Assembly (NCBI GenBank): GCA_028713395.1
Contig: JAQTOJ010000011.1
Span: forward strand, 1-16,429
DNA length: 16,429 bases
Direction of reading: 5' to 3'
Origin: Dehalococcoidales bacterium
GTDB taxonomy: Bacteria > Chloroflexota > Dehalococcoidia > Dehalococcoidales > Fen-1064
Shown: piece by piece, positions 8,305 through 14,542 of the stretch
Numbering within the stretch: the first letter of the stretch is position 1
Layout: every line of letters begins with the position of its first letter
Notes under the pieces: generated by a model
Seen by the model: only the letters and a program-made list of their open reading frames with translations
The model's database searches: none
What the model was told of the DNA's origin: nothing
Program-made: the position numbers and the translations under genes

Positions 8305-8326
8305 GCACAGGCGGAGACGCCTGTGC
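8305..8326. repeat. Perfect 9-bp stem-loop between repeat copies
   Basis: GCACAGGCG (8305-8313), loop GAGA, CGCCTGTGC (8318-8326). The GNRA-type loop and GC-rich stem make a stable RNA hairpin. No run of T follows, so a simple intrinsic terminator is not supported. It is probably another REP-like palindrome. Confidence 0.65.
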
Positions 8327-8359
8327 CACCAATAAGAAAAGGCTATCCCTCCTCTTTTT

Positions 8360-8430
8360 CCCCTCCTCCGGGACTCCCTGGATGTCATCCCAGCGTAGGC
8401 TGGGATCCAGTGGGGGTTCTGGAGGAGGGG
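8360..8430. repeat. Nested hairpin of about 71 nt around repeat copy 2
   Basis: The outer arms CCCCTCCTCC (8360-8369) and GGAGGAGGGG (8421-8430) are perfectly complementary. The next nine bases on each side (8370-8378 with 8412-8420) also pair, three of them G-U. TGGA (8379-8382) then pairs with TCCA (8406-8409), competing for one base with the core repeat hairpin ATCCCAGC/GCTGGGAT (8387-8406). The dispersed repeat therefore sits at the tip of a longer imperfect palindrome. It could be a small MITE-like element or a strong transcript end. Confidence 0.7.
8384..8411. repeat. Dispersed 28-bp palindromic repeat, copy 2
   Basis: Same unit as 8268-8295 with loop GTAG in place of GAAA. It forms the tip of the nested hairpin 8360-8430. 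Confidence 0.75.
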
Positions 8431-8461
8431 CATTTTGTTTCTGAACCGGCGTTAATACCTT

Positions 8462-8509
8462 TACATTGTGGAACTATATGTGTAATATAGTTGTGTAATA
8501 CATTGTGGA
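8462..8509 (+). promoter_or_regulatory. Operator-like repeats ahead of the RHH/MazF cassette
   Basis: Three layers overlap. A perfect inverted repeat AACTATA (8472-8478) and TATAGTT (8486-8492) has a 7-bp spacer. An 11-bp direct repeat TACATTGTGGA occurs at 8462-8472 and 8499-8509. A 9-bp direct repeat TGTGTAATA occurs at 8479-8487 and 8492-8500. The second TACATTGTGGA supplies the RBS GTGGAG for the antitoxin. Repeats packed directly before an RHH gene suggest an autoregulatory operator; the exact -35/-10 pair is not clear. Confidence 0.5.
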
Positions 8510-8517
8510 GTAAATAT

Positions 8518-8769
8518 ATGAGCAAAATCATTATTCAAGTACCGGTAGAACGAGAATTACTGGATGAGCTGGATAAACTATCAAAAGAACAGAGTAAATC
8601 CCGTTCAGAGGTAATCAGGCAAGCATGCCGCAAATTCCTTGATGAGACCGAGGAAGAACGCTTAGATCGGATTTACGTGGAAGGTTATAAAAGAATACCG
8701 GAAACCACTGAGTGGGGGGAAGCTCAGGAGGCAATGTTAAGTGAAGTTTGGCCAAAGGAGTCATGGTAA
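8518..8769 (+). CDS. Ribbon-helix-helix antitoxin paired with a MazF-like toxin
   Basis: An 83-residue protein. KIIIQVPVERELLDELDKL gives the DNA-binding strand and first helix, and SRSEVIRQACRKFL the second helix of the RHH fold. The rest is acidic and Trp-rich (TTEWGEAQEAML, ending in KESW) and should bind the toxin. I start at ATG 8518, which has GTGGAG 8 bases upstream; the frame is open to 8491, but those residues are not needed. The stop at 8769 directly abuts the GTG of the toxin gene, so the two are translated together. Confidence 0.87.
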   Translation: MSKIIIQVPVERELLDELDKLSKEQSKSRSEVIRQACRKFLDETEEERLDRIYVEGYKRIPETTEWGEAQEAMLSEVWPKESW

Positions 8770-9084
8770 GTGAAACGAGGCGAAATCTGGTGGGCTGAAT
8801 TGGCAGCTCCAATTGGACGGCGTCCTGTCTTATTGCTTACTAGAAATAATGCTTATAACGTCAGAAATTCTGTCACCGTGGCACCCGTTACCCGTACCAT
8901 CCGGGCGATTCCCTCACAGGTGTTTCTTAGTGAACAGGATGGAATGATGACCCCTTGTGTGGTTAATTTAGATGACCTCGCGACAATTAATGTCACTAAG
9001 CTAAAAGAATACCTAACCACTCTTTCTTCGGAGAGAATGCAAGCCGTCAACCGGGCCGTTATCTTTGCGCTGGATTTGAAATAA
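8770..9084 (+). CDS. MazF/PemK-family toxin (endoribonuclease)
   Basis: A 104-residue protein with GTG start. RGEIWWAEL at the N-terminus followed by GRRPVLLLTRN is the MazF/PemK signature, and VAPVTRTIR and CVVNLDDLATIN are the conserved later strands. Members are usually sequence-specific mRNA interferases. The antitoxin stop touches its start codon, and the HNH gene begins 3 bp after its own stop. This makes a three-gene unit. Confidence 0.9.
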   Translation: MKRGEIWWAELAAPIGRRPVLLLTRNNAYNVRNSVTVAPVTRTIRAIPSQVFLSEQDGMMTPCVVNLDDLATINVTKLKEYLTTLSSERMQAVNRAVIFALDLK

Positions 9085-9087
9085 GTA

Positions 9088-9483
9088 ATGCCCGAAGATT
9101 CCTACGGCTCCTATGAAATATTGACCGGTTACGAAGGTCAAAGCAAATGCTGGTGGTGCGGTGCGGCTTTCCCGAATAAACGCGCCCGGCGTTTTTGCTC
9201 CACTAAATGCCGCCGCAAATACGAAAACAATTTCTACTGGGCATGGGCATCCAGATTGGCCGTCCGTCGCGCCAAATTTTGCTGTCAGGCTTGCGGTGTC
9301 AAGGGAAGGCGGCGGTTACATGTGCACCACATCCGGCCGCTTAACGGAAGCAACCGAATGAAAAACGTGCTCAACCGGGCAGATAATTTGATAGTCCTCT
9401 GTAAAAAATGCCACCAAAAACAACACCAAAGCGTTAATAATCAAGAATCAAGAATCAAGTATCAAGTATCAATAAACAAATAA
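9088..9483 (+). CDS. HNH endonuclease with N-terminal zinc knuckle
   Basis: 131 residues. The N-terminal zinc site uses Cys21, Cys24, Cys37 and Cys41 (CWWCG and FCSTKCR). The nuclease part has a CxxC at 66-69, LHVHHIRPL with His80 and His81, the Asn of RADNLIVLC (Asn100), and CKKCH at 105-109, which makes a complete beta-beta-alpha metal HNH with a second zinc clamp. It starts 3 bp behind the MazF-like gene, so it is likely co-expressed. The last 18 or so residues are encoded by a 7-bp tandem repeat and look unnatural, so the original C-terminus may have been replaced. Target unknown; possibly part of the accessory cassette. Confidence 0.88.
   Translation: MPEDSYGSYEILTGYEGQSKCWWCGAAFPNKRARRFCSTKCRRKYENNFYWAWASRLAVRRAKFCCQACGVKGRRRLHVHHIRPLNGSNRMKNVLNRADNLIVLCKKCHQKQHQSVNNQESRIKYQVSINK
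9439..9473. repeat. 7-bp tandem repeat overlapping the HNH 3' end
   Basis: Five units of 7 bp: AATCAAG three times, TATCAAG, then TATCAAT. As 7 is not a multiple of 3, copy-number change would shift the frame and the HNH stop. Confidence 0.85.
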
Positions 9484-9712
9484 AACAATGTACACTTCAC
9501 AATAATGACTTGGGCTAATTGCTTCTAAATTGACGCTTTACTAGCACAAGGTTTATACTCGTCATATGTTATCTCTCCCTCGTAAGAAGATAAATTGGAA
9601 GGTGATACAAAATGGGTTTGGTATATGTTTTTATATTTACTACCATTAATAATATTATCAATCTGGATGATTTGCCATTCACCCACTAAACAATGTTAAG
9701 AAAAGGGGAAAT
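9484..9712. other. AT-rich gap without a firm gene
   Basis: No ORF with good support. The only candidate is a TTG-start frame at about 9595-9699 coding for 34 residues with one hydrophobic stretch (MFLYLLPLIILSIW); it has no proper RBS and could be a decayed remnant. The stretch is visibly more AT-rich than the flanking core genes. The RBS AAGGGGAA of the next gene lies at its end. Confidence 0.5.
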
Positions 9713-9955
9713 ATGAAATTAGCTTTAATTTTATTGTTTGTTGGTGCCATAACGATCGGAACGGGCTTTGGTCTTAGGCAATCCGGGATACGCCAACAAT
9801 CCCAACAATATCTACTGGCTATTGACTCATCAGATTATCTGCCCAATGCAGTGGCCCAAGAATCAGCCGGGATAGGTCTCCTAGGTTTTGGTGGGGTTTT
9901 TGTTGTAGGTAGCGTTGTTCTATTGATCGTAAAACGTCAGACAAAGAGTAAATAG
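9713..9955 (+). CDS. Small protein with two transmembrane helices, function unknown
   Basis: 80 residues: helix 1 at about 3-21 (LALILLFVGAITIGTGFGL), an extracytoplasmic loop of about 30 polar residues with many Gln and Ser, helix 2 at about 53-74 (GIGLLGFGGVFVVGSVVLLIV) and a basic tail KRQTKSK. The RBS AAGGGGAA sits at good distance. I do not recognise the family. It lies in the AT-rich accessory patch, isolated from its neighbours. Confidence 0.6.
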   Translation: MKLALILLFVGAITIGTGFGLRQSGIRQQSQQYLLAIDSSDYLPNAVAQESAGIGLLGFGGVFVVGSVVLLIVKRQTKSK

Positions 9956-10040
9956 TACTGATCGTATAAATATAGCTCTCTTCGTTTTTGGTTAGTCAAG
10001 GCTAGCTGTAATCTGGTTGTGGCTAGGTTGATGTTCTAGA

Positions 10041-10066
10041 AGAGGAAGGGCGAATGCCCTTCCTCT
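10041..10066. repeat. Perfect 11-bp stem-loop
   Basis: AGAGGAAGGGC (10041-10051), loop GAAT, GCCCTTCCTCT (10056-10066). Very stable as RNA. It is about 85 bp after the small membrane gene and lacks a T-run, so it is either a weak terminator or an intergenic repeat. Confidence 0.6.
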
Positions 10067-10077
10067 CGTAAATTCTC

Positions 10078-10095
10078 CTCTCCCTGCAGGGAGAG
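10078..10095. repeat. 18-bp perfect palindrome, CTCTCCC/GGGAGAG family
   Basis: CTCTCCCTGCAGGGAGAG reads the same on both strands. Hairpins with related CTCCC/GGGAG arms occur at 12240-12269 and 15734-15752, so this may be one copy of a dispersed family. Confidence 0.55.
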
Positions 10096-10246
10096 GTAGG
10101 AGTGGGTCGTAGGGTAAGATAAAACCATACCTCATTCAACATCATACAAATGCAAGTAGAACCATAAATAATATTACTTTGATTTTGGTTATTGAGTCTT
10201 GTCTATTCCTTCGTTGTCGTTATACAATGTTTACCACAGGAGTGAA

Positions 10247-11293
10247 ATGACGGCTAAAGAACTACGTTTGACCGAAACAGTCCACGGCGCGGGTTGAGCT
10301 TGTAAGATCGGGCCGGGGGACCTGGCCGAGGCTCTGCGCGGACTGAAATTAATGTCTGACCCCAACCTCATTACCGGCATCGAACGGAGCGAGGATGCGG
10401 GGGTGTACAAATTGACCGCCAAAATTGCCATCGTGCAGACGGTTGATTTCTTTACGCCCGTGGTGGACGATCCCTATGATTTCGGGCAGATTGCCGTGGC
10501 CAACGCCCTGAGCGACGTTTACGCCAAAGGCGGGAAGCCGCTCACTTCTATGAATCTTGTTTGTTTCCCCATCGATAAAATGGACATTTCGGTTTTGAAC
10601 AAGGTGCTCAAGGGCGGGTTGGACAAAATGCGGGAAGCCGGTGTGGTGTTGCTGGGCGGGCATTCTGTAGACGACCCGGAAATCAAATACGGGCTTTCGG
10701 TCACCGGTACCATTCACCCTAAAAAAGTGGTGAAGAACAACGGCGCTCAACCCGGCGATATCCTCATTCTCACCAAACCGCTGGGTATCGGCATTATTAC
10801 CACTGCCATCAAGCGCGGACTGGCTAGTCCGGCGCTTATCCGCAAAGTCACACGGCAGATGGCAACACTGAACAAAGCGGCTTCGGAAACGATGATGCGG
10901 GTTGGTGTGCATGCCTGCACCGATATTACCGGTTTCGGGTTCTTGGGGCACGCCGGTGAAATGCTGGAAGAGACCGCTAACGGACTTATCATCTATTCAA
11001 CGGAAATTCCCTTCATTAAAGAAGCCCGGGCTTTCGTTGAAAAAGGCATCAAACCGGGGGGACTGGAGCGCAACCGGGAATACCGGCAGAAAACCGTCAG
11101 ATTTGAGAAAAATGTGCCGCCGTATTTGCGGGATTTGTTATTCGATCCCCAGACTTCCGGCGGATTGCTCATCGCGGTGAGCAGCGCCAAAGCGGTGCGC
11201 TTGATCAACGCTCTAACCGTTAACGGGGTTACTCAGGCGCGCATTGTGGGTAAAGTCATCACCGACCCCGCCCGTAAAATACTGGTAAAATGA
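10247..11293 (+). CDS. selD: Selenide, water dikinase with selenocysteine at codon 17 (in-frame UGA)
   Basis: SelD makes selenophosphate from selenide and ATP, the selenium donor for selenocysteine and tRNA modification. The reading frame starts at ATG 10247 (RBS ACAGGAG at 10236-10242) and runs through one TGA at 10295-10297: MTAKELRLTETVHGAG, Sec, ACKIGPGDL. Sec17 and Lys20 fall exactly on the catalytic Cys17 and Lys20 of E. coli SelD. With readthrough the protein is 348 residues, normal for the family. Downstream blocks are all present: VDFFTPVVDDPYDFG, LSDVYAKGGKPLT (Asp90), GGHSVDDPEIKYG, DITGFGFLGHAGEM and LLFDPQTSGGLL. A short form starting at 10352 would lack the active site. A stem-loop follows the TGA. 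The gene ends 4 bp before the metallo-hydrolase gene. Confidence 0.95.
10308..10329 (+). promoter_or_regulatory. Candidate bacterial SECIS stem-loop for selD codon 17
   Basis: Beginning 10 nt after the UGA, TCG-(G)-GCC (10308-10314) pairs with GGCCGA (10324-10329) with one bulged G. The 9-nt loop GGGGGACCT begins 18 nt after the UGA. Bacterial SECIS elements lie in this place and carry G residues in the apical loop for SelB. The fold was drawn by hand. Confidence 0.6.
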
Positions 11294-11297
11294 ATCG

Positions 11298-12194
11298 ATG
11301 GAACTGATACAAGCTATTACTCCCTGCGTGAAGCTGCTTTACACCTATACCCCGATTCCCGCCTATGAAAAATATATCGGCACTTATCTGTATCATGGCA
11401 AAAAGAACGCCCTGATCGATCCCGGGCCGAAAACGGCCGTGCCCGGTTTAGTCAGCTCTGTTGAAGCTGCTGGATTGAGCCTGGAACAGATCGATTATAT
11501 TATTCTCACCCACATTCATATCGACCATGGTGGCGCCACCGGTACTTTGTTGAAGCATTTACCTCACGCTAGCGTGGTAGTACATCCGCGTGGCGTGAAA
11601 CACTTGATCGATCCCGCCGCTCTGACCAAGGGAAGCATTGATACGCTGGGTGAGCTGGTGGCGAAATACGGTGAGATCGAATCCATTCCGGCAGCACGGA
11701 TCATTGCCTCGGAAGACGGCATGCGGTTGCCGGGGACCGATCTGGAGATCATCTGGACGCCGGGACACGCGGCGCACCATCAGTGCATAATCGCCCGAAA
11801 TGAAAAGGTATTGTTTTCCGGCGATGCCGCGGGTATTTTACACGGCGGTCTCTTGCGCCTGACCACCCCGCCGCCCTTCAGGCTCAAAGAAACGCTCGAA
11901 TCGCTGGATAAATTAATCGCCCTAGCGCCTTCAATAATCTGTTACGGGCATCTGGGCGGGTATGATAACGCCGTCGTCCGACTTCAGACATTTCGCACTT
12001 TGTTGCTGCATTGGTACGAAGCTGCGCAATCGCGGGTAAAACAGGGCATGACCTTCACGCAGGCGCTTGACGCCTTCATCGAAACAGAACCGGATTTGAA
12101 AGCCTACTTCGCCGCTCTGGATAAAGACACTCGCAAACGTGATTACGCCCAATTGACCAACAGTGTCACCGGCTTGATGACCGCTGCTGGATAA
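11298..12194 (+). CDS. Metallo-beta-lactamase-fold hydrolase
   Basis: 298 residues. The metal motif HIHIDH is at 72-77, with the further ligands His157 (TPGHAAHH), Asp176 (FSGDAAG) and His218 (CYGHLGG), so a full two-metal site is present. The first strand pair TYLYHGKKNALIDPGP is typical of the glyoxalase II-like branch. The C-terminal third is helical and of unknown use. Substrate unknown; a thioester or similar is possible. It begins 4 bp after the selD stop with little RBS of its own, so it is probably translated by coupling to selD; whether it has a selenium-related role is open. Confidence 0.9.
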   Translation: MELIQAITPCVKLLYTYTPIPAYEKYIGTYLYHGKKNALIDPGPKTAVPGLVSSVEAAGLSLEQIDYIILTHIHIDHGGATGTLLKHLPHASVVVHPRGVKHLIDPAALTKGSIDTLGELVAKYGEIESIPAARIIASEDGMRLPGTDLEIIWTPGHAAHHQCIIARNEKVLFSGDAAGILHGGLLRLTTPPPFRLKETLESLDKLIALAPSIICYGHLGGYDNAVVRLQTFRTLLLHWYEAAQSRVKQGMTFTQALDAFIETEPDLKAYFAALDKDTRKRDYAQLTNSVTGLMTAAG

Positions 12195-12325
12195 AAATCC
12201 CTGTTGCGGTCAGTTCTGTCCCTTCGGGTGTTAGGGCGGTATCTCCCTCTTTAGATAAAAAGAGAGATAGATCGATTTGATATAAATCTATCTGTGAATG
12301 CAAGGCGTAGCTTTCCCGGAATATC
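12195..12325. terminator. Convergent intergenic region with two stem-loops
   Basis: Between the + strand hydrolase and the - strand nitroreductase. Stem 1: TATCT plus CTCTTT (12240-12244, 12247-12252) pairs with AAAGAGAGATA (12259-12269) with a CC bulge. Stem 2: AGATAGAT (12265-12272) pairs with ATCTATCT (12286-12293). The two share bases and exclude each other. The placement suits two-way termination, but neither has a clean T-tract. Confidence 0.4.
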
Positions 12326-12889
12326 CTAGAAGTTGATGACAACATCCTTGAGACGCCGTTTGGGAATATGCCGCACCCCCGCGTTATCCCACCAGCCGGA
12401 CATATCGGTTTTCTCGCTATCCGCCACCTCGAAAACGTGGGTCTCTTTCGGTTTACCGATGGTTAATAGCAGTGTGATTTCGTAACGATCAGGGATATTC
12501 ATTTCCTTTTGCAGGCCTTTGCGGTTGATCATGCCGATCATACAGCCGCCGAGTCCTCTTTCCGCCGCGCCCAGTAAAATCACCTCGGAGGCGATGCCGC
12601 AATCGATTTCCGGCACGCCGTAGCCGCCAAGCAGTGTGTCCTTCAAGACAAAAATATAGGCGGAAGGCCTTTCGCCTTCCGGCGGTTGCCCCGCCAGCCC
12701 GATGTGTTTATAAATCTGGGCATTCATTTCCGGCGTGTTGGCAATGAAGTATTTCAAGGGTTGCCGGTTGCCAGCGGAATTAGAGATCCTGGCTAAATCA
12801 ATCAATTCCAATAAGGTTTCGCGGCTGATGGCGAAACTCTGGTCGTACTTCCGGATACTACGGTTTTTCATGAGTAAATCTTTGAACAT
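12326..12889 (-). CDS. Nitroreductase-family FMN oxidoreductase
   Basis: 187 residues from ATG 12889, which has CAGGAG 7 bases upstream; the frame is open to 12964, but those residues are unlike the family. NRSIRKYD at 9-16 is the usual FMN-phosphate-binding start, SNSAGNRQPLKYFI follows, and GLGGCMIGMINR marks the second FMN contact. DCGIASEVILLGAAERGLGG is the standard dimer helix. These proteins use NAD(P)H to reduce nitro compounds, quinones or, in some members, flavins and corrinoids. The substrate cannot be told. It lies near cobO on the same strand but is separated by about 200 bp. Confidence 0.9.
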   Translation of the reverse strand: MFKDLLMKNRSIRKYDQSFAISRETLLELIDLARISNSAGNRQPLKYFIANTPEMNAQIYKHIGLAGQPPEGERPSAYIFVLKDTLLGGYGVPEIDCGIASEVILLGAAERGLGGCMIGMINRKGLQKEMNIPDRYEITLLLTIGKPKETHVFEVADSEKTDMSGWWDNAGVRHIPKRRLKDVVINF

Positions 12890-13092
12890 TTCAATCTCCT
12901 GTATTTTCATTATGCCGGAGATTGCGAGATTTTTACAAATCTGCTCTGCGTCTTGTTTCGGCATCAGTGGATGCTATCAGGGAATGGTTGTATCAAATCC
13001 TACTTTAGGTAAAGGGAGAAATAGGGTATAGACTCAGCATAGGAAAGGGACACTGGCCCCGCAACAAGTACGGGATGTAGATAAACAAGGGT
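12890..13092. other. Intergenic stretch upstream of the nitroreductase gene
   Basis: It holds the nitroreductase leader and the end of the cobO transcript. A small CCCG/CGGG hairpin with a 9-nt loop (13058-13074, + strand) recalls part of a cobalamin riboswitch, but the rest of that RNA is missing. No gene is seen. Confidence 0.4.
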
Positions 13093-13638
13093 CTAACGTT
13101 CGATGCCGTCCCGGGCGGGGACGCCCTGCGGATAGTAGTGTTTTACCTCGGTCATTTCCGTCACCAGGTTAGCCTTTTCCATTAATGTTTTGGGCGCGTA
13201 TCTACCCGTGAAGACCAACTCCACCCCGTCCGGTTTCCGTGCGATCGTTTCCATCATCTCTTCAACGGTGATGAGGTGGAAAAAATGCGCGGTGCAAATC
13301 TCATCCAGCACCACGATGCTGTATTTCCCTGAGGACATGGCTGTCCGGGCTTTCGCCAGCCCTGCTTGTGCCATTTCTACGTCCGCCGGGTCCGGTGGAT
13401 TTTTCACGTGTATAAAGGTATCTTTACCATACTGTTCGATAGTAATATAACCGCCTGTCATATTAGCGGCTTTGAGTTCGCCGTAAAGTTGCCCTTTCAT
13501 GAACTGCCCGATATAGGTTTTCATTCCCCGCCCCATGGCCCGGAATGCCAACCCCAGCGCGGCAGTGGTCTTACCCTTACCGTTACCGGTATATACCTGC
13601 ACATAACCCTTGCCGATTGGGGATTCGTAATTTGTCAT
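13093..13638 (-). CDS. cobO: Cob(I)yrinic acid a,c-diamide adenosyltransferase
   Basis: 181 residues. It transfers adenosyl from ATP to the cobalt of corrinoids (CobA/CobO/BtuR family), making or salvaging adenosylcobalamin. The reverse P-loop GNGKGKTTAALG begins at residue 18, GRGMKTYIGQFMKG and VVLDEICTAHFF are the next family blocks, and ELVFTGRYAP and VTEMTEVKHYY close it. The start has AAGGAT upstream. It lies 24 bp behind the winged-helix regulator gene and is probably in one transcript with it, opposite the binding-protein/permease genes, so the locus appears to handle corrinoid uptake and activation. Confidence 0.95.
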   Translation of the reverse strand: MTNYESPIGKGYVQVYTGNGKGKTTAALGLAFRAMGRGMKTYIGQFMKGQLYGELKAANMTGGYITIEQYGKDTFIHVKNPPDPADVEMAQAGLAKARTAMSSGKYSIVVLDEICTAHFFHLITVEEMMETIARKPDGVELVFTGRYAPKTLMEKANLVTEMTEVKHYYPQGVPARDGIER

Positions 13639-13662
13639 ATTTCTATCCTTAATCCCGGTGTT

Positions 13663-14448
13663 TTACCGTTTGCGGGCATCCACCAATTTATAGTTAATGT
13701 TTTCTTCCGTGAGTTTTTGTGTCAGCAAGGGTGATTCGCCGGCGGTACAAACGATGGCAAAGGATAATCCCGAGCGAGCGGCTTCAATGGCGGCATGAAT
13801 GACGCCGTATACATAGTCCGGTTTGAGATTGAGCCGCCGCATGGAGATTAGCGCCTCGACACCCAGTACTCCCACAAATTCTACCTTGTCGACCTCAGTC
13901 TGGAGTTTGGTTTGATTGATCTTGGAGGAACCCCCGCTCTGGATGTCCGGCACTTCTATAACCGTCACCTTCCCTATCTCCAATGCCACAATGTCTTCTA
14001 TGTTGGATACCCCGACATCTTCGCCTTTGGCGGCGTTCACCGTGGCGATGCCGTGCGCGCCTTTTCCTTTATATGGGGTGGCCACCAGCAAACCTTCTTT
14101 CATCGCCAGTCCCACCTTTTGTCCCTTCTCAATTTTCGTCTCGGCGATGGCCGCCCAGGTCATGATCTTGGTCAGCGTGCGTTCCGTCTCGTTGGCGTAC
14201 TGCTGCAATTCCCGCAGGGCTTTCAGCAGCCAGTTGACGCCTTCTTTGGTCAGCCGGTAAACGGAACGCCCGTCCGCCGTCAACCAGCCGTCTTTTTCCA
14301 GCGCGTTGATATATTCGGAGACAGCTTGAGAAGTCACCCCGATTTTTTGGGCGATGTCTTTTTGCTGGATGTAAGGCTGCTTGGCGGCGATTTCCACCAT
14401 GATCTGGAAGCGCGTCGCCAGATTTTTGTTGCGCAAGACCTGCGGCAT
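13663..14448 (-). CDS. Winged helix-turn-helix transcriptional regulator with ligand-binding-like C-terminus
   Basis: 261 residues from ATG 14448, which has GGAGAG 6 bases upstream; the frame is open to 14523 without family-like residues. Residues 6-70 form a winged helix: NKNLATRFQIMVEIAAKQP, then IQQKDIAQKIGVTSQAVSEY as the HTH, and a wing around DGRSVYRLT. The C-terminal two thirds (from about 110) contain VGVSNIEDIVALEIGKVTVIEVP and VYGVIHAAIEAARSGLSFAIVC, alternating strands and helices that may bind a ligand. Similar proteins are common in methanogenic archaea and Dehalococcoidia. It is divergent from the binding-protein gene and leads cobO, so I infer a corrinoid- or metal-responsive regulator of both; the operator pair at 14523-14554 would be its site. 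Confidence 0.85.
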   Translation of the reverse strand: MPQVLRNKNLATRFQIMVEIAAKQPYIQQKDIAQKIGVTSQAVSEYINALEKDGWLTADGRSVYRLTKEGVNWLLKALRELQQYANETERTLTKIMTWAAIAETKIEKGQKVGLAMKEGLLVATPYKGKGAHGIATVNAAKGEDVGVSNIEDIVALEIGKVTVIEVPDIQSGGSSKINQTKLQTEVDKVEFVGVLGVEALISMRRLNLKPDYVYGVIHAAIEAARSGLSFAIVCTAGESPLLTQKLTEENINYKLVDARKR

Positions 14449-14481
14449 CTTATCTCTCCAAAGGGTCACAATCCAAAAGGT

Positions 14482-14510
14482 ATCATAACGCCTGTAAATA
14501 GTTCCGTCAA
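14482..14510 (-). promoter_or_regulatory. Promoter of the regulator-cobO operon
   Basis: On the minus strand there is a -35 TTGACG (14505-14510), a 17-bp spacer, and a -10 TATGAT (14482-14487), each one mismatch from consensus. It is 34 bp before the regulator start. Confidence 0.7.
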
Positions 14511-14513
14511 CCC

Positions 14514-14542
14514 TTGACAACACAAGTACACTAGTATAAAAT
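14514..14542 (+). promoter_or_regulatory. Promoter of the binding-protein/permease operon
   Basis: Perfect -35 TTGACA (14514-14519), 17-bp spacer, and -10 TAAAAT (14537-14542, one mismatch). Its -35 box is 3 bp from the -35 of the divergent promoter, so one bound regulator could affect both directions. Confidence 0.7.

Larger units (their letters stand above)
9956..10246. other. Non-coding stretch with two hairpins, leader of selD
   Basis: No credible gene. It contains the hairpin at 10041-10066 and the palindrome at 10078-10095. A weak possible selD promoter is TTGTCT (10199-10204) with TATACA (10221-10226) 16 bp apart. The selD RBS ACAGGAG lies at 10236-10242. Confidence 0.4.

Noticed and set aside
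8268..8411. Two 28-bp repeats as a CRISPR array
   Set aside because: Only two copies with an 88-bp gap that contains another hairpin. The repeat is a palindrome in a REP-like setting and no cas genes are present.
9595..9699. TTG-start ORF of 34 residues with one hydrophobic stretch
   Set aside because: No proper RBS, rare start, short and AT-rich. Hydrophobic codons are expected by chance in such sequence.
10349..10951. 200-residue minus-strand frame opposite selD
   Set aside because: Shadow of the selD coding frame, with no family-like sequence.
10352..11293. Short SelD starting at the internal ATG
   Set aside because: It would lack the catalytic residue 17 and Lys20. The upstream frame is fully SelD-like apart from one UGA, so readthrough as selenocysteine is the better reading.
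13047..13080. Cobalamin-riboswitch-like piece, CCCCGCAAC with a CGGG partner
   Set aside because: It faces the + strand with no gene to control nearby, and the GGTGAAA-like core and the B12 box are missing. Only a small hairpin remains.
13912..14517. 201-residue plus-strand frame opposite the regulator
   Set aside because: Shadow of the winged-helix regulator; Phe/Gln/Arg-rich composition with no domain.
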